A stretch of 30,841 bases of DNA from an uncultured Sutterella sp. (GTDB taxonomy: Bacteria; Pseudomonadota; Gammaproteobacteria; Burkholderiales; Burkholderiaceae_F), in the NCBI GenBank assembly GCA_937943605.1, contig CALEAW010000027.1:1-30841 (forward strand), in the 5' to 3' direction. Within the stretch, counting starts at the first letter, position 1, and each line of letters opens with the position of its first letter. Shown here one piece after another: positions 1 to 6,907 of this stretch. The notes under the pieces were generated by a model. It was not told the DNA's origin and did no database searches. It saw only the letters and a list, made by a program, of their open reading frames with translations. The translations under genes were made by a program, and so were the position numbers.

Positions 1-2
1 AC

Positions 3-158
3 TCGATCAACAAGTTGTTAGCGTCAATGAATCGCTACACGGTGTTTCGGAATAGATCGTGTGAACCATGGTTGTTGGACTTGCTACCTAAAAAGGTTCG
101 TGATTGGCTTACGTGTCTTTTTAAGGTGGAAGTACCTCCCAAAAAATTCCGCAGCTAA
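3..158 (+). CDS. 3' end of an unrecognised protein (partial)
   Basis: An open frame enters from the left edge and runs 51 codons to a TAA at 156-158. The visible C-terminus is basic and contains Trp, Pro and Lys clusters (for example LLPKKVRDWL and VPPKKFRS), so it reads like a protein rather than random sequence. I do not recognise the family. A C-terminal fragment of a transposase is one possibility, but no catalytic motif is visible because the rest lies outside the window. Its stop codon falls inside the left arm of the hairpin that also ends the convergent slyD-like gene, which supports a genuine gene end here. The reading frame is seen directly; that it is expressed is inferred. Confidence 0.35.
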   Translation, partial: SINKLLASMNRYTVFRNRSCEPWLLDLLPKKVRDWLTCLFKVEVPPKKFRS

Positions 159-215
159 CAATCATCTATTGATCATTGTCAATAATTAGACCCTAGATAG
201 GAAATTAGCTGCGGA
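141..215. terminator. Long-loop intrinsic terminator shared by convergent genes
   Basis: An 11-bp perfect inverted repeat (TCCGCAGCTAA at 148-158, its complement at 205-215) is separated by 46 A+T-rich bases. Read on the minus strand, the second arm is followed by AATTTTTT, so it is a good intrinsic terminator for the slyD-like gene ending at 234. The long loop is unusual, and the left arm overlaps the stop codon of the plus-strand fragment. Confidence 0.6.
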
Positions 216-233
216 GTTTGGGGATCGAGACCT

Positions 234-860
234 TTAACGAATGATGCGCGGCGTCGCTGTCGCCATACGTGCCATGGGCGAATCGTCAGATTGCGCACGT
301 TCAGCCAAGAGGCGATCCATTTCTTCGTCGCTAGGATCTTCGTCCTCTTCGCTCACCAAACGGTCGGCAATCGACAAGAAGCTAGGCACCACCACGTCAT
401 CGTCACCCACGGTTTCATCTTCAGAGGGTTCGACGACCGACAAGACCTTAACTTCAAACTGCAATGCAATGCCTGCTAACGGGTGATTGGTTTCTAAGAC
501 GGCCATACCATCAGCGACTTCGGTCACAAACCAACGACGACCATCATTCACTTCGCCTGGTACCCCTTCAAAGGCCAAACCACGCACAACGGTTTCAGGG
601 TTACCCAAGCGTTCAACGGGCACCATGACCAAGGCATCAGAATCGTACTCACCAAAAGCATCTTCGGGTTCAAGCTTAATAAAGAAGCCTTCCCCAGCAA
701 AGCGACCTTCTAAGGCTGCTTCGAGCTTAGGAAAAATATCACCGTGCCCATGCAAGTACGTAATCCCTTCGTCTCCCGACTCTTCAAGCACTTTACCCGT
801 CATGTCCGCCATGCGCACAGACAACGTGACAAGCATGTCTTTCTTCACAGAAAGCGTCAT
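234..860 (-). CDS. SlyD-like FKBP-type peptidyl-prolyl cis-trans isomerase
   Basis: A 208-residue protein with the SlyD layout: an N-terminal FKBP half with the motif YLHGHGDIFPKLEAAL, an inserted chaperone (IF) flap, and the returning FKBP strand NHPLAGIALQFEVKVLSV. SlyD proteins catalyse proline isomerisation and act as folding chaperones in the cytoplasm. The tail after about residue 145 is acidic (EEDEDPSDEE) and lacks the His/Cys-rich nickel-binding stretch of E. coli SlyD, so a metallochaperone role is not supported. The ATG at 858-860 is chosen because GGAG lies six bases upstream; a TTG 15 bases further upstream keeps the frame but would place that Shine-Dalgarno inside the gene. It starts 16 bases after the stop of the DUF805 gene and is probably co-transcribed with it. 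Confidence 0.85.
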   Translation of the reverse strand: MTLSVKKDMLVTLSVRMADMTGKVLEESGDEGITYLHGHGDIFPKLEAALEGRFAGEGFFIKLEPEDAFGEYDSDALVMVPVERLGNPETVVRGLAFEGVPGEVNDGRRWFVTEVADGMAVLETNHPLAGIALQFEVKVLSVVEPSEDETVGDDDVVVPSFLSIADRLVSEEDEDPSDEEMDRLLAERAQSDDSPMARMATATPRIIR

Positions 861-876
861 GTCAATCTCCAACAAG

Positions 877-1257
877 TTATAGATCTTCTAGGCGGCGCCA
901 ACCCGTTGGCAACACACACCCAGGTCGAATCAATAGGTAAATCAATAAGATCACATTGAACCCAGGCACCAACATCAAAAAGCCCCAAGCCCCACTGTGA
1001 CCAATGTCATGTAAACGGCGCGCTGAGGCTACCGTCATATATAAAAGCAATAAATTGATGATGAGCGGATACACCAAGCGTCCAATCCACACCAAATCCT
1101 CATCGCTCAAAAATGGCGCGTCTGCGACCCAATCAATCGACAACCAAATCAGCCACGCCCAAAGCAAACCCAAGAGCGTTTCTTTGGCATAGCGAAGCCG
1201 TCCTGATCGAAATTGAGGACAAAAGCTAATGAGCCATAGGCTCAGCTGACGCGTCAT
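877..1257 (-). CDS. DUF805 family small membrane protein
   Basis: A 126-residue protein with about three hydrophobic helices and the DUF805 signature RRLHDIGHSG near residue 80, followed by a hydrophobic helix and a basic C-terminus. DUF805 proteins are inner-membrane proteins of unknown function. The ATG at 1255-1257 lies two bases after the stop codon of the upstream DUF805 paralogue, so the two are almost certainly translated from one message. It lacks the N-terminal FxGRxxR motif seen in its neighbour and has a Cys/Gly-rich end. No enzymatic residues can be recognised. Confidence 0.8.
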   Translation of the reverse strand: MTRQLSLWLISFCPQFRSGRLRYAKETLLGLLWAWLIWLSIDWVADAPFLSDEDLVWIGRLVYPLIINLLLLYMTVASARRLHDIGHSGAWGFLMLVPGFNVILLIYLLIRPGCVLPTGWRRLEDL

Positions 1258-1259
1258 CG

Positions 1260-1979
1260 TTAAAGCGCCTCAAGAAGCTTAAGCCAACGCGCACAAGCTT
1301 CAGGCGTTAAACGACCTTCTCTTTGAGCGGTTTGATACGTCTGACGTAACACGTTTTTTTGCGCTTCACGCGCGTCTTGTGCCTCAAGCGGCAATCCATT
1401 AAGTTTCGCCACGGTTTCGTCAAAACGTGCCTTCGCCCAATCTTCTGCATCGGCATCCATACGTTCGACAGCTTCAGTCTTCGGCAAAGGTTCATGAGGC
1501 TCTAAGATCTCAACCGCGGGCGTTTCGCGAACCACGCGTTGAGGAGCAGGACGTACTTTAGATGATGTGCCACGTACCACAGGCGCCGCGTCTTCTAACG
1601 TCATCACTGCCAATGGATCAGGACCAAAACGATTCAAGCCTTTTTTGCCCGCCCAAAATCCCAAGACAAAAATCATAATGAATTGAAGCCCTGGAATAAT
1701 CAAAAAGAGCGCAGCCATCCCACTATAGTTGATGTCGTGTAAGCGTCGAACGACGGCTGAAACTAGGCACGCCGTGAGTGTGAGGTAATAGGCCCACGCC
1801 AGCCCTAAGACCACCATACGAACGGGCGTTGAGGTGATTTCGAAAGGACTGAACGCAGCAAAGACGAAAACCCCAACAAAGCTCAACACACTCAGCACAA
1901 TCAAAGTGCGCCAATAAGCCGAACGACTCGCGCGTCCTTTAAACGAAAAGGACAAAATTTCATTGACAGCCAACGACAT
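1260..1979 (-). CDS. DUF805 membrane protein with a cytosolic C-terminal extension
   Basis: A 239-residue protein. The first about 125 residues are a full DUF805 domain: FKGRASRSAYW at the N-terminus, hydrophobic helices, the signature RRLHDINYSG, and a post-helix NRFGPDP. The remaining about 110 residues are hydrophilic and charged, without a domain I recognise. The ATG at 1977-1979 is chosen over the adjacent GTG because GAGG lies five bases upstream. It is followed after two bases by a second DUF805 gene, giving a tandem paralogous pair. Three hairpins separate it from the upstream bamC, so it may have its own promoter. Function is unknown. Confidence 0.8.
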   Translation of the reverse strand: MSLAVNEILSFSFKGRASRSAYWRTLIVLSVLSFVGVFVFAAFSPFEITSTPVRMVVLGLAWAYYLTLTACLVSAVVRRLHDINYSGMAALFLIIPGLQFIMIFVLGFWAGKKGLNRFGPDPLAVMTLEDAAPVVRGTSSKVRPAPQRVVRETPAVEILEPHEPLPKTEAVERMDADAEDWAKARFDETVAKLNGLPLEAQDAREAQKNVLRQTYQTAQREGRLTPEACARWLKLLEAL

Positions 1980-1998
1980 CACATCCTCACCTAGACAA

Positions 1999-2038
1999 GA
2001 AAAGCCTCGGCGCTTCGATGAAGCAAGAACCGAGGCTT
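1999..2038 (-). terminator. Hairpin with short T-tract between bamC and the DUF805 pair
   Basis: AAGCCTCGG at 2002-2010 pairs with CCGAGGCTT at 2030-2038. On the minus strand the second arm runs into TTTTCTTG, giving a 9-bp intrinsic terminator shape. The loop holds a smaller GCTTC/GAAGC stem. It is the third of three consecutive hairpins after bamC. Confidence 0.5.
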
Positions 2039-2043
2039 ACAAA

Positions 2044-2068
2044 GGCATCCATGAGACGCATGGATGCC
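2044..2068 (-). other. Perfect 10-bp inverted repeat downstream of bamC
   Basis: GGCATCCATG (2044-2053) and CATGGATGCC (2059-2068) form a perfect stem with a five-base loop. On the minus strand only TTTG follows, so it is a weak terminator by itself. It may act as a backup or as a 3'-end stabilising hairpin. Confidence 0.5.
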
Positions 2069-2070
2069 AC

Positions 2071-2090
2071 AAAAAACATCACGCGATGTT
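2071..2090 (-). terminator. Intrinsic terminator immediately after bamC
   Basis: On the minus strand AACATC-GCGT-GATGTT is followed directly by a T-run (2074-2071). The stem begins at the last base of the bamC stop codon. The stem is short and A+T-rich, so termination may be incomplete, which could explain the two further hairpins. Confidence 0.5.
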
Positions 2091-3247
2091 TAGCGGAGCT
2101 GTTCTGCCAAGAGCGTCAAGATGTTCTTAGCAGCCCCGGTCTTATCTTCGGCCCCATCGGCACCCAAGACAAGAATACGGGTCGAGGCACCTTCGTCCGA
2201 CAAGTGGATGCGGTATTCAGGCGCTTCCACAGCCTTGTCAGAGCCAAAGACACGCGTAAAGAAGCCACGTTCAGACTTGACATGCTTTTCGTACTCTGGA
2301 TCCAAGTAGCGAACCATGAAGTTACCAGCAGCACGGTCACGATCCACCAATTCAAAGCCCATACGGTCAACCAAGAGTCCCACCGTACGCCATGCACGGT
2401 CAAACGGTTCCTTGAGCATCACAGCTTCCACCGAGCCATCTTCAGCCTTGACGAGGTCGCTACGGGCTTCTTGCTTCGTCACGTCAACCACCGCAGCGGC
2501 TTCAACCTTCTTGATGGGTTCAGCTTCAGGATTAAATTCTTCGTCGATACGAAGAGCCAAACGCTGAAGCATTTCAGCTTCCATCGTCGGGTCAGTGGGG
2601 CCCGGTTGCCACATCGTGGAGTCGTTCTGAGAACCCGTCACCACTTCGACCATCGAGCGGTGCGTAATGAAGATGTCGCTAGAGCCATCGGCATTACGTT
2701 CGATACGGCAACGGTACTGGTCACGTTCACCCGTCGAGTAAGCAAAGTCAAGGACCTTACCAATCGTGCCACGGATGATGTCCTGCGGCAACTTGGCCTT
2801 ATTTTCAGCCCATTCGGTTTCCATATAACCCGTCTTTGGGTTCTGGTTCTTGATGACCAAGCCAATGGAAGGCCAGAAGTCCTGAACCACCGTCCAGAGC
2901 TGTTCAGCATCGGCATTCACGCGCAACCAACGTTCAGAGCCGTCACGCATAATCTTGGACGTCACGACACGCTGAACAATGGCACCACGTTCTTCGACGA
3001 CTTCACCAGCGAGCTGCGCACGTGCCTGTTCGGCATTAGCACTCACAATACTCGGACGAGAAGGCACCTCAAAGCGGTTTTCATTCGGAATGTTGGCCAA
3101 ATCAGGCGGTACTTCGAGGTTAGCACGGGTGTTAGAGGCTTCGTACTGAACCTTATCTTCAGAGAAGTTAATACCGAGAGCGGAGCAACCACCAAGAACC
3201 AGCAGAGCCGGGCAAAGCGTAGCTACACGCAATGAACGCTTAATCAT
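2090..3247 (-). CDS. bamC: Outer membrane assembly lipoprotein BamC
   Basis: A 385-residue lipoprotein. The N-terminus is a lipoprotein signal with lipobox LGGC (Cys21), followed by a flexible segment with YEAS and LEVPPDL, the stretch that in BamC contacts BamD. Two helix-grip domains follow, recognisable by WLRVNADAEQLWTVVQDFW and by FDRAWRTVGLLVDRMGFEL. BamC is an accessory subunit of the BAM machine that inserts beta-barrel proteins into the outer membrane. The ATG at 3245-3247 is chosen because AAGGA lies seven bases upstream and it places the signal peptide correctly; an in-frame TTG lies five codons further up. It appears monocistronic, with three hairpins downstream and 211 bases to the methyltransferase gene upstream. 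The family call is from motifs and layout, not from a search. Confidence 0.85.
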   Translation of the reverse strand: MIKRSLRVATLCPALLVLGGCSALGINFSEDKVQYEASNTRANLEVPPDLANIPNENRFEVPSRPSIVSANAEQARAQLAGEVVEERGAIVQRVVTSKIMRDGSERWLRVNADAEQLWTVVQDFWPSIGLVIKNQNPKTGYMETEWAENKAKLPQDIIRGTIGKVLDFAYSTGERDQYRCRIERNADGSSDIFITHRSMVEVVTGSQNDSTMWQPGPTDPTMEAEMLQRLALRIDEEFNPEAEPIKKVEAAAVVDVTKQEARSDLVKAEDGSVEAVMLKEPFDRAWRTVGLLVDRMGFELVDRDRAAGNFMVRYLDPEYEKHVKSERGFFTRVFGSDKAVEAPEYRIHLSDEGASTRILVLGADGAEDKTGAAKNILTLLAEQLR

Positions 3248-3458
3248 CGAGGATTCCTTCAATCAGAAAATCTAGAACGTCAACTTTTACCCTGACCGGT
3301 CGATCAAAGCACACATCAACGAAAACAATCATTCCCGTCACGCGGAAATGCGCCGAACCAGAATTCGACGAACATATCTTGAGGAGTTTAGCAAACTCTC
3401 ACGACTTCAACCTATATTCATTGGCCAAAGTCATCAAAAAAAAGCATCTCTTTGAGTG

Positions 3459-4031
3459 TTAACGATAGTTTTCGAGTGGCAAAGCATAGGCTTCCACGGC
3501 ACCAGGCTTCATCAACACGATGCGAGCGACGCACGTCTCCAATGCCGTCATCCCTTCTTCGTAGGCGATCAATCGGGCGCCCTCTGGCATCAAACGTAAG
3601 AGTTCGCCCTCTTCTAAAAAGTGCGCAGGATTTTTAGGGTGCGCCCAAATCATCGTGTTGGCTCGTGTAAAGGTTTCCATTACAAAGAGGCCACCTGGCG
3701 CCAAACTCTCCCAATAAAACGGAAAGTGCGGACGATGCAAATAGTTGGTGACTACGATCCCAGCAAAGCGATCCTTGTCCCATGGCCAGGCTTCATTTTC
3801 GAGGTCACGGCATTCGACCGTCACGTTCGGCATACCGACCAAGGGTTCAACCTCGGTCACATTAATATCCACCGCCAAAACATCGTGTCCTTCTAAGGCC
3901 AACATCGCCGTATGGCGTCCGCCACCACAAGCCAAATCCAAGATCTGACCATGACGGCTAAAGAGATGACGCCAACGCATCACCCAAGGCGACGGTTGAC
4001 GAAAAGACTGAGCATATGCGTTTTTAGCCAT
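3459..4031 (-). CDS. Class I SAM-dependent methyltransferase
   Basis: A 190-residue Rossmann-fold methyltransferase. Motif I, LDLACGGGRH (residues 31-40), binds S-adenosylmethionine; VLAVDIN is the acidic-loop strand (motif II); the second half carries GGLFVMETF, as in small methyltransferases of the TehB/UbiE-like group. The substrate cannot be told from the sequence. The ATG at 4029-4031 overlaps the stop codon of the site-2 protease gene by one base (TGATG), so translation is likely coupled. Longer versions from an upstream GTG inside the protease gene are possible but would add a poorly structured N-terminus. Confidence 0.75.
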   Translation of the reverse strand: MAKNAYAQSFRQPSPWVMRWRHLFSRHGQILDLACGGGRHTAMLALEGHDVLAVDINVTEVEPLVGMPNVTVECRDLENEAWPWDKDRFAGIVVTNYLHRPHFPFYWESLAPGGLFVMETFTRANTMIWAHPKNPAHFLEEGELLRLMPEGARLIAYEEGMTALETCVARIVLMKPGAVEAYALPLENYR

Positions 4032-4681
4032 CAAAGCACCACATTCACCAACCACTCACCCATTTCTAAGAAGGGACGCGCAAATAAACTTAAGCCGCCA
4101 CCCGCCATCAGAATGACCAAAATCAGCATCCCGTAGGGTTCGATGCGGTCTAAGAGGTTGCCTGCAGGATTCGGCAAGAGGCCACGAAGAATACGGCCAC
4201 CGTCCAACGGCGGAATCGGAATTAAGTTAAAGGCCATGAGCATCAAATTCACACTGACGCCAGCCACAGCCACGCTAATCACGAACCGTTCATTGATGCC
4301 CATGATCACCGCAAACTTCAATACCAAGGCCCAAAGGATGGCTTGTAAGAGATTAGCCATTGGCCCGGCTAAAGCCGTCAACATCATGTCACGGTTGATG
4401 TGTCGGAAGTTACGCACGTTGATCGGCACGGGCTTTGCCCATCCCAACACAAAACCAGCACCTCCCGTCAAGGCAGACATGATCACCAACGCGGCTGGTA
4501 CAAGAATCGTCCCCACGGGATCGATATGCGGCACAGGATTAAGCGTCACGCGCCCGAGCATCCATGCCGTTTTATCGCCCAACTGTTTTGCTGCCCAACC
4601 GTGGGCAGCTTCATGGATCGTAATCGCAAAAATCAGAGGGATCGCGTAAACGCAAATCGTTTGAATGGCAGAACCAAGCAT
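4031..4681 (-). CDS. Site-2 protease-like M50 zinc metalloprotease
   Basis: A 216-residue polytopic membrane protein of the compact M50 (site-2 protease, YwhC-like) type. The zinc-binding HEAAH is at residues 23-27 inside the first helix, and the third ligand motif NLIPIPPLDGG is at about 152-162 in a later helix. There is no PDZ domain, unlike RseP. Such proteases cut substrates within the membrane; the substrate here is unknown. It sits between a PHP phosphoesterase and a methyltransferase gene, the latter overlapping by one base. In many betaproteobacteria, as I recall, genes of this kind lie near a PHP gene, a YciO-type gene and trpS; the last two are absent here. Confidence 0.85.
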   Translation of the reverse strand: MLGSAIQTICVYAIPLIFAITIHEAAHGWAAKQLGDKTAWMLGRVTLNPVPHIDPVGTILVPAALVIMSALTGGAGFVLGWAKPVPINVRNFRHINRDMMLTALAGPMANLLQAILWALVLKFAVIMGINERFVISVAVAGVSVNLMLMAFNLIPIPPLDGGRILRGLLPNPAGNLLDRIEPYGMLILVILMAGGGLSLFARPFLEMGEWLVNVVL

Positions 4682-4787
4682 ATTGAGTCTAAGAATAAAA
4701 CGAAGATCGAATCAGGCAAGTCTGCCACAGTTCTCGACTCAATTGACGCCTGAAGCGTATCGAGACTCAAGAAAAACGCTCAAATTG

Positions 4788-5627
4788 TTACAGATGGCGC
4801 AAAAAACGCCAGACTGGGGTCAAATCCTCAGGGATGGGCGACTGATGCCCAGGCAACGGACGCGCGCCGCCGTGGGTATGCCAGTCTGAACCCGCGCTCG
4901 CTAAAAAGCCCATTTGTCGTGCGACCTCAGCAAACTTCTGGTCAGCATCTCGCGTTTGAGAGCCCGAGCACACTTCGATGGCTTCGCCGCCCAAGGCTTG
5001 AAACTTTTTAAAGAGTTCGTCGAGCATCCAATCTTCACTAAAGGCATAGCGCCCCGGGTGCGCAATCACGGCCATGCCACCTGCCGAGTGAATCAACTCA
5101 ACGACTTCGTCTAAACCTGGCCAATCAATTTCAACGCAACAGGGGCGTCCTGTCTTTAGATACTTATCAAAGGCTTCTTGATACTGCGACACATAACCCG
5201 CTTTTAAAAGCCAACGCGCAAAATGGGTTCGCGACAAGTTGTCCTTGTTATCAGCTAGCGACAGCGCACCTTCATAAGCGCCTTGAATCCCAAAAGACGC
5301 AAAGCGCTCTCCGATAAGTTGCCCACGACGATCGCGCTTCGTGCAAACATCTCTAAAGAAAGCGTCGACCCCCGCCGCAGATGCATCAAGCCCGAGCCCC
5401 ACAATGTGAATGACTCGGCCGCCCCAGCCTGTCGACACTTCAACCCCAGGGATAAAGCCCATCCCGAGTTCTTCGGCCACCGCAGACGCCTGATGTACAC
5501 CATCCATCGAATCATGGTCCGTGAGCGCCATTAACTGAACGCCGTTGTCATACGCAAGATGAACCAATTCACTCGGCGAAAGACTACCGTCGGAGATATT
5601 GGAGTGCATATGCAAGTCGATGATCAT
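4788..5627 (-). CDS. PHP-domain phosphoesterase (RNase AM / nucleoside 3',5'-bisphosphatase type)
   Basis: A 279-residue PHP-superfamily metal hydrolase. Visible metal-ligand motifs are DLHMHSN (residues 4-10), TDHDS (36-40), GVEVS, AHPGRY and the closing GSDWHTH. Relatives include E. coli RNase AM (formerly YciV/TrpH), a 5'-3' exonuclease that also trims rRNA 5' ends, and a characterised 3',5'-nucleoside bisphosphate phosphatase from Chromobacterium. The domain assignment is firm; which activity dominates cannot be read from sequence. The ATG at 5625-5627 has AAGGG six bases upstream. A TATAAT box lies about 40 bases upstream on the same strand. It heads the PHP / site-2 protease / methyltransferase gene set, although 106 bases separate it from the protease. 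Confidence 0.85.
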   Translation of the reverse strand: MIIDLHMHSNISDGSLSPSELVHLAYDNGVQLMALTDHDSMDGVHQASAVAEELGMGFIPGVEVSTGWGGRVIHIVGLGLDASAAGVDAFFRDVCTKRDRRGQLIGERFASFGIQGAYEGALSLADNKDNLSRTHFARWLLKAGYVSQYQEAFDKYLKTGRPCCVEIDWPGLDEVVELIHSAGGMAVIAHPGRYAFSEDWMLDELFKKFQALGGEAIEVCSGSQTRDADQKFAEVARQMGFLASAGSDWHTHGGARPLPGHQSPIPEDLTPVWRFLRHL

Positions 5628-5664
5628 ACGTGGCCCTTAGCGATGAAAAAAAATGAATTTTTTT

Positions 5665-5670
5665 ATTATA
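5665..5670 (-). promoter_or_regulatory. -10 box of a promoter for the PHP-domain gene
   Basis: A perfect TATAAT on the minus strand, 38 bases upstream of the start codon. No good -35 hexamer is seen at 16-18 bases. The surrounding A/T-runs may add melting or UP-like character. Together with the heat-shock promoter at 5725-5754 it makes the 317-bp gap 5628-5944 a divergent promoter region. Confidence 0.45.
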
Positions 5671-5724
5671 GATCGACGCCCCGATCGAACGCCGAAGTGA
5701 CACGCTTTTTAGCTTCGTCAATCA

Positions 5725-5754
5725 CTTGAAAATCTCACCCTGCGTCCCCATATA
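5725..5754 (+). promoter_or_regulatory. Sigma-32 heat-shock promoter of hslO
   Basis: CTTGAAA (5725-5731), a 14-base spacer, then CCCCATATA (5746-5754). This matches the known sigma-32 consensus CTTGAA-N13-15-CCCCATnTA at essentially every position. Transcription would start near 5762, giving a leader of about 180 bases before the hslO start. Hsp33 is a heat-shock protein in E. coli, so the assignment agrees with the gene. The rest of the 5628-5944 gap holds the divergent TATAAT box and the hslO translation hairpin. Confidence 0.8.
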
Positions 5755-5899
5755 TGCCTTATCGACATTGACAGGCACAGCGTAACTCGGCATCATGTGC
5801 CCATCTCAATTTTTGTAGCGATGTTGGTGGCATTCTTAGCCGATCACAATCTAGCCACTCAGTCTTATCATCGCGCATCATTCGCATTATTTCGACAAT

Positions 5900-5944
5900 A
5901 AGGAGGATACCGAGATAGGTGCCTAATTCCTATCCGGTCCCACT
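5900..5944 (+). promoter_or_regulatory. Shine-Dalgarno plus bridging hairpin before hslO
   Basis: A strong AAGGAGG (5900-5906) ends 38 bases before the hslO ATG, too far to work in linear form. Between them, ACCG (5909-5912) pairs with CGGT (5935-5938) and GATAGG (5914-5919) with CCTATC (5929-5934), with one bulged A. Folding leaves 8 unpaired bases between the Shine-Dalgarno and ATG, the ideal distance. Hairpin-bridged initiation sites are known, for example in phage T4 gene 38. No other Shine-Dalgarno is close to this ATG, and there is an in-frame stop just upstream at 5924-5926. Confidence 0.55.
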
Positions 5945-6853
5945 ATGGACGCTCTTCAAAAACTGCTTTTTCCCCGTGCCGCGGTTCGCGGTGAAACCGT
6001 GACGTTACATGACGCTTTCAATCGTGCTGTTGAACATCAGCACCTGCCGTTAGCGGTTCGTCGCTTAGCGGGTGAAGTGACCGCCTCGGCGCTTTTAGCG
6101 GCTGCCGCGCTCGAATTTGACGGTACCGTGCTTTTGCAGATTGCGGGCGACGGTCCTTTGAAGCTCCTCGTTGCTGAAGTGCGACCTGGTCTCGTCTTCC
6201 GTGTGAGCGTGACCCTTCGTGACGATGCCGGTGACATTGATCCCAATGCCACGATGACTGACCTCGTCAATGCCCATGGTCAGGGACGTTGTGCCTTGAT
6301 TTTAGATCAGACGGGGCGCGACCCCAATATGCAACCCTATCAGGGTGTGGTCTCACTCGTCGGCGATACGTTTGCTGAAGTCATGACCAATTACTTTGCA
6401 ACAAGTGAACAGGTTGAAACGAAGATTGTGCTCGCAAGCGACGAAAGTGGCGTGGGCGGTCTGATGCTTCAGAAGATGCCGTTACTTGGTGGCAAGACTT
6501 TGCCTGAAGACTTTGACGAAGAAGGCTGGCACCGTCTCAAGGTGTTTGCTCAAACAGTAAAGAGCGAAGAACTCTTAACGCTCGACCCTGAAGAAATCAA
6601 TCGTCGTCTTTTCTGGGAAGAGTCTCCCAACGTCACGCTTGAAGTCACGCCGCGCTTTGAATGTCGTTGCTCTGACGAAGGCGTCAAGCAGATGATTCGC
6701 TCTCTTGGCGAAGAAGAGGCTAATGCCATCGTGGATGAACTTGGTGCTATTGAAGTGACCTGCCACTTCTGTGGTCACACGCGTCGCTTTGATAAGACCG
6801 ACGTAGCCGCCCTCTTTGCCGGCACAGATGATTTGCCAAAGACAATCAACTAA
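5945..6853 (+). CDS. hslO: Redox-regulated chaperone Hsp33
   Basis: A 302-residue cytoplasmic holdase chaperone activated by oxidative and heat unfolding. The N-terminal region has the family motif AVRGETV; the C-terminal redox switch is complete, with CRC at residues 240-242 and CHFC at 273-276, i.e. CXC-X30-CXXC, which binds zinc when reduced. Length matches the family (about 290-300). The ATG at 5945 is the only workable start, because the upstream frame closes with a stop at 5924-5926. The gene stands alone behind a sigma-32 promoter and ends at a bidirectional terminator facing ftsB. Translation initiation appears to depend on a hairpin. Confidence 0.95.
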   Translation: MDALQKLLFPRAAVRGETVTLHDAFNRAVEHQHLPLAVRRLAGEVTASALLAAAALEFDGTVLLQIAGDGPLKLLVAEVRPGLVFRVSVTLRDDAGDIDPNATMTDLVNAHGQGRCALILDQTGRDPNMQPYQGVVSLVGDTFAEVMTNYFATSEQVETKIVLASDESGVGGLMLQKMPLLGGKTLPEDFDEEGWHRLKVFAQTVKSEELLTLDPEEINRRLFWEESPNVTLEVTPRFECRCSDEGVKQMIRSLGEEEANAIVDELGAIEVTCHFCGHTRRFDKTDVAALFAGTDDLPKTIN

Positions 6854-6870
6854 GCTCGCGTTGAACTCAT

Positions 6871-6907
6871 AAAAAATGCACGGCCTTTTTGAGACCGTGC
6901 ATTTTTT
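6871..6907. terminator. Bidirectional terminator between hslO and ftsB
   Basis: AAAAAATGCACGG (6871-6883) pairs with CCGTGCATTTTTT (6895-6907). Flanking A- and T-runs make it a terminator in both directions. Its right end touches the ftsB stop codon (TAA on the minus strand, 6907-6909). Confidence 0.85.

Noticed and set aside
2018..3235. A 405-codon plus-strand open frame opposite bamC
   Set aside because: It lies fully antisense to a clear BamC gene, has no Shine-Dalgarno and shows a His/Arg/Thr/Phe-rich composition typical of the complement of a real gene.
3382..3397. GAGTTT-AGC-AAACTC dyad upstream of bamC
   Set aside because: It may be an operator or part of a promoter, but it is short, I could not place a convincing promoter around it, and no second copy was seen.
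3436..3458. T8 run on the minus strand just after the methyltransferase gene
   Set aside because: Only a three-base stem (CTC/GAG) precedes it, too weak to call a terminator.
5919..6003. Short GTG-start frame overlapping the hslO start
   Set aside because: Its 12-base distance from AAGGAGG is long, it encodes nothing recognisable, and the hairpin explanation fits hslO better; it is kept only as an alternative.
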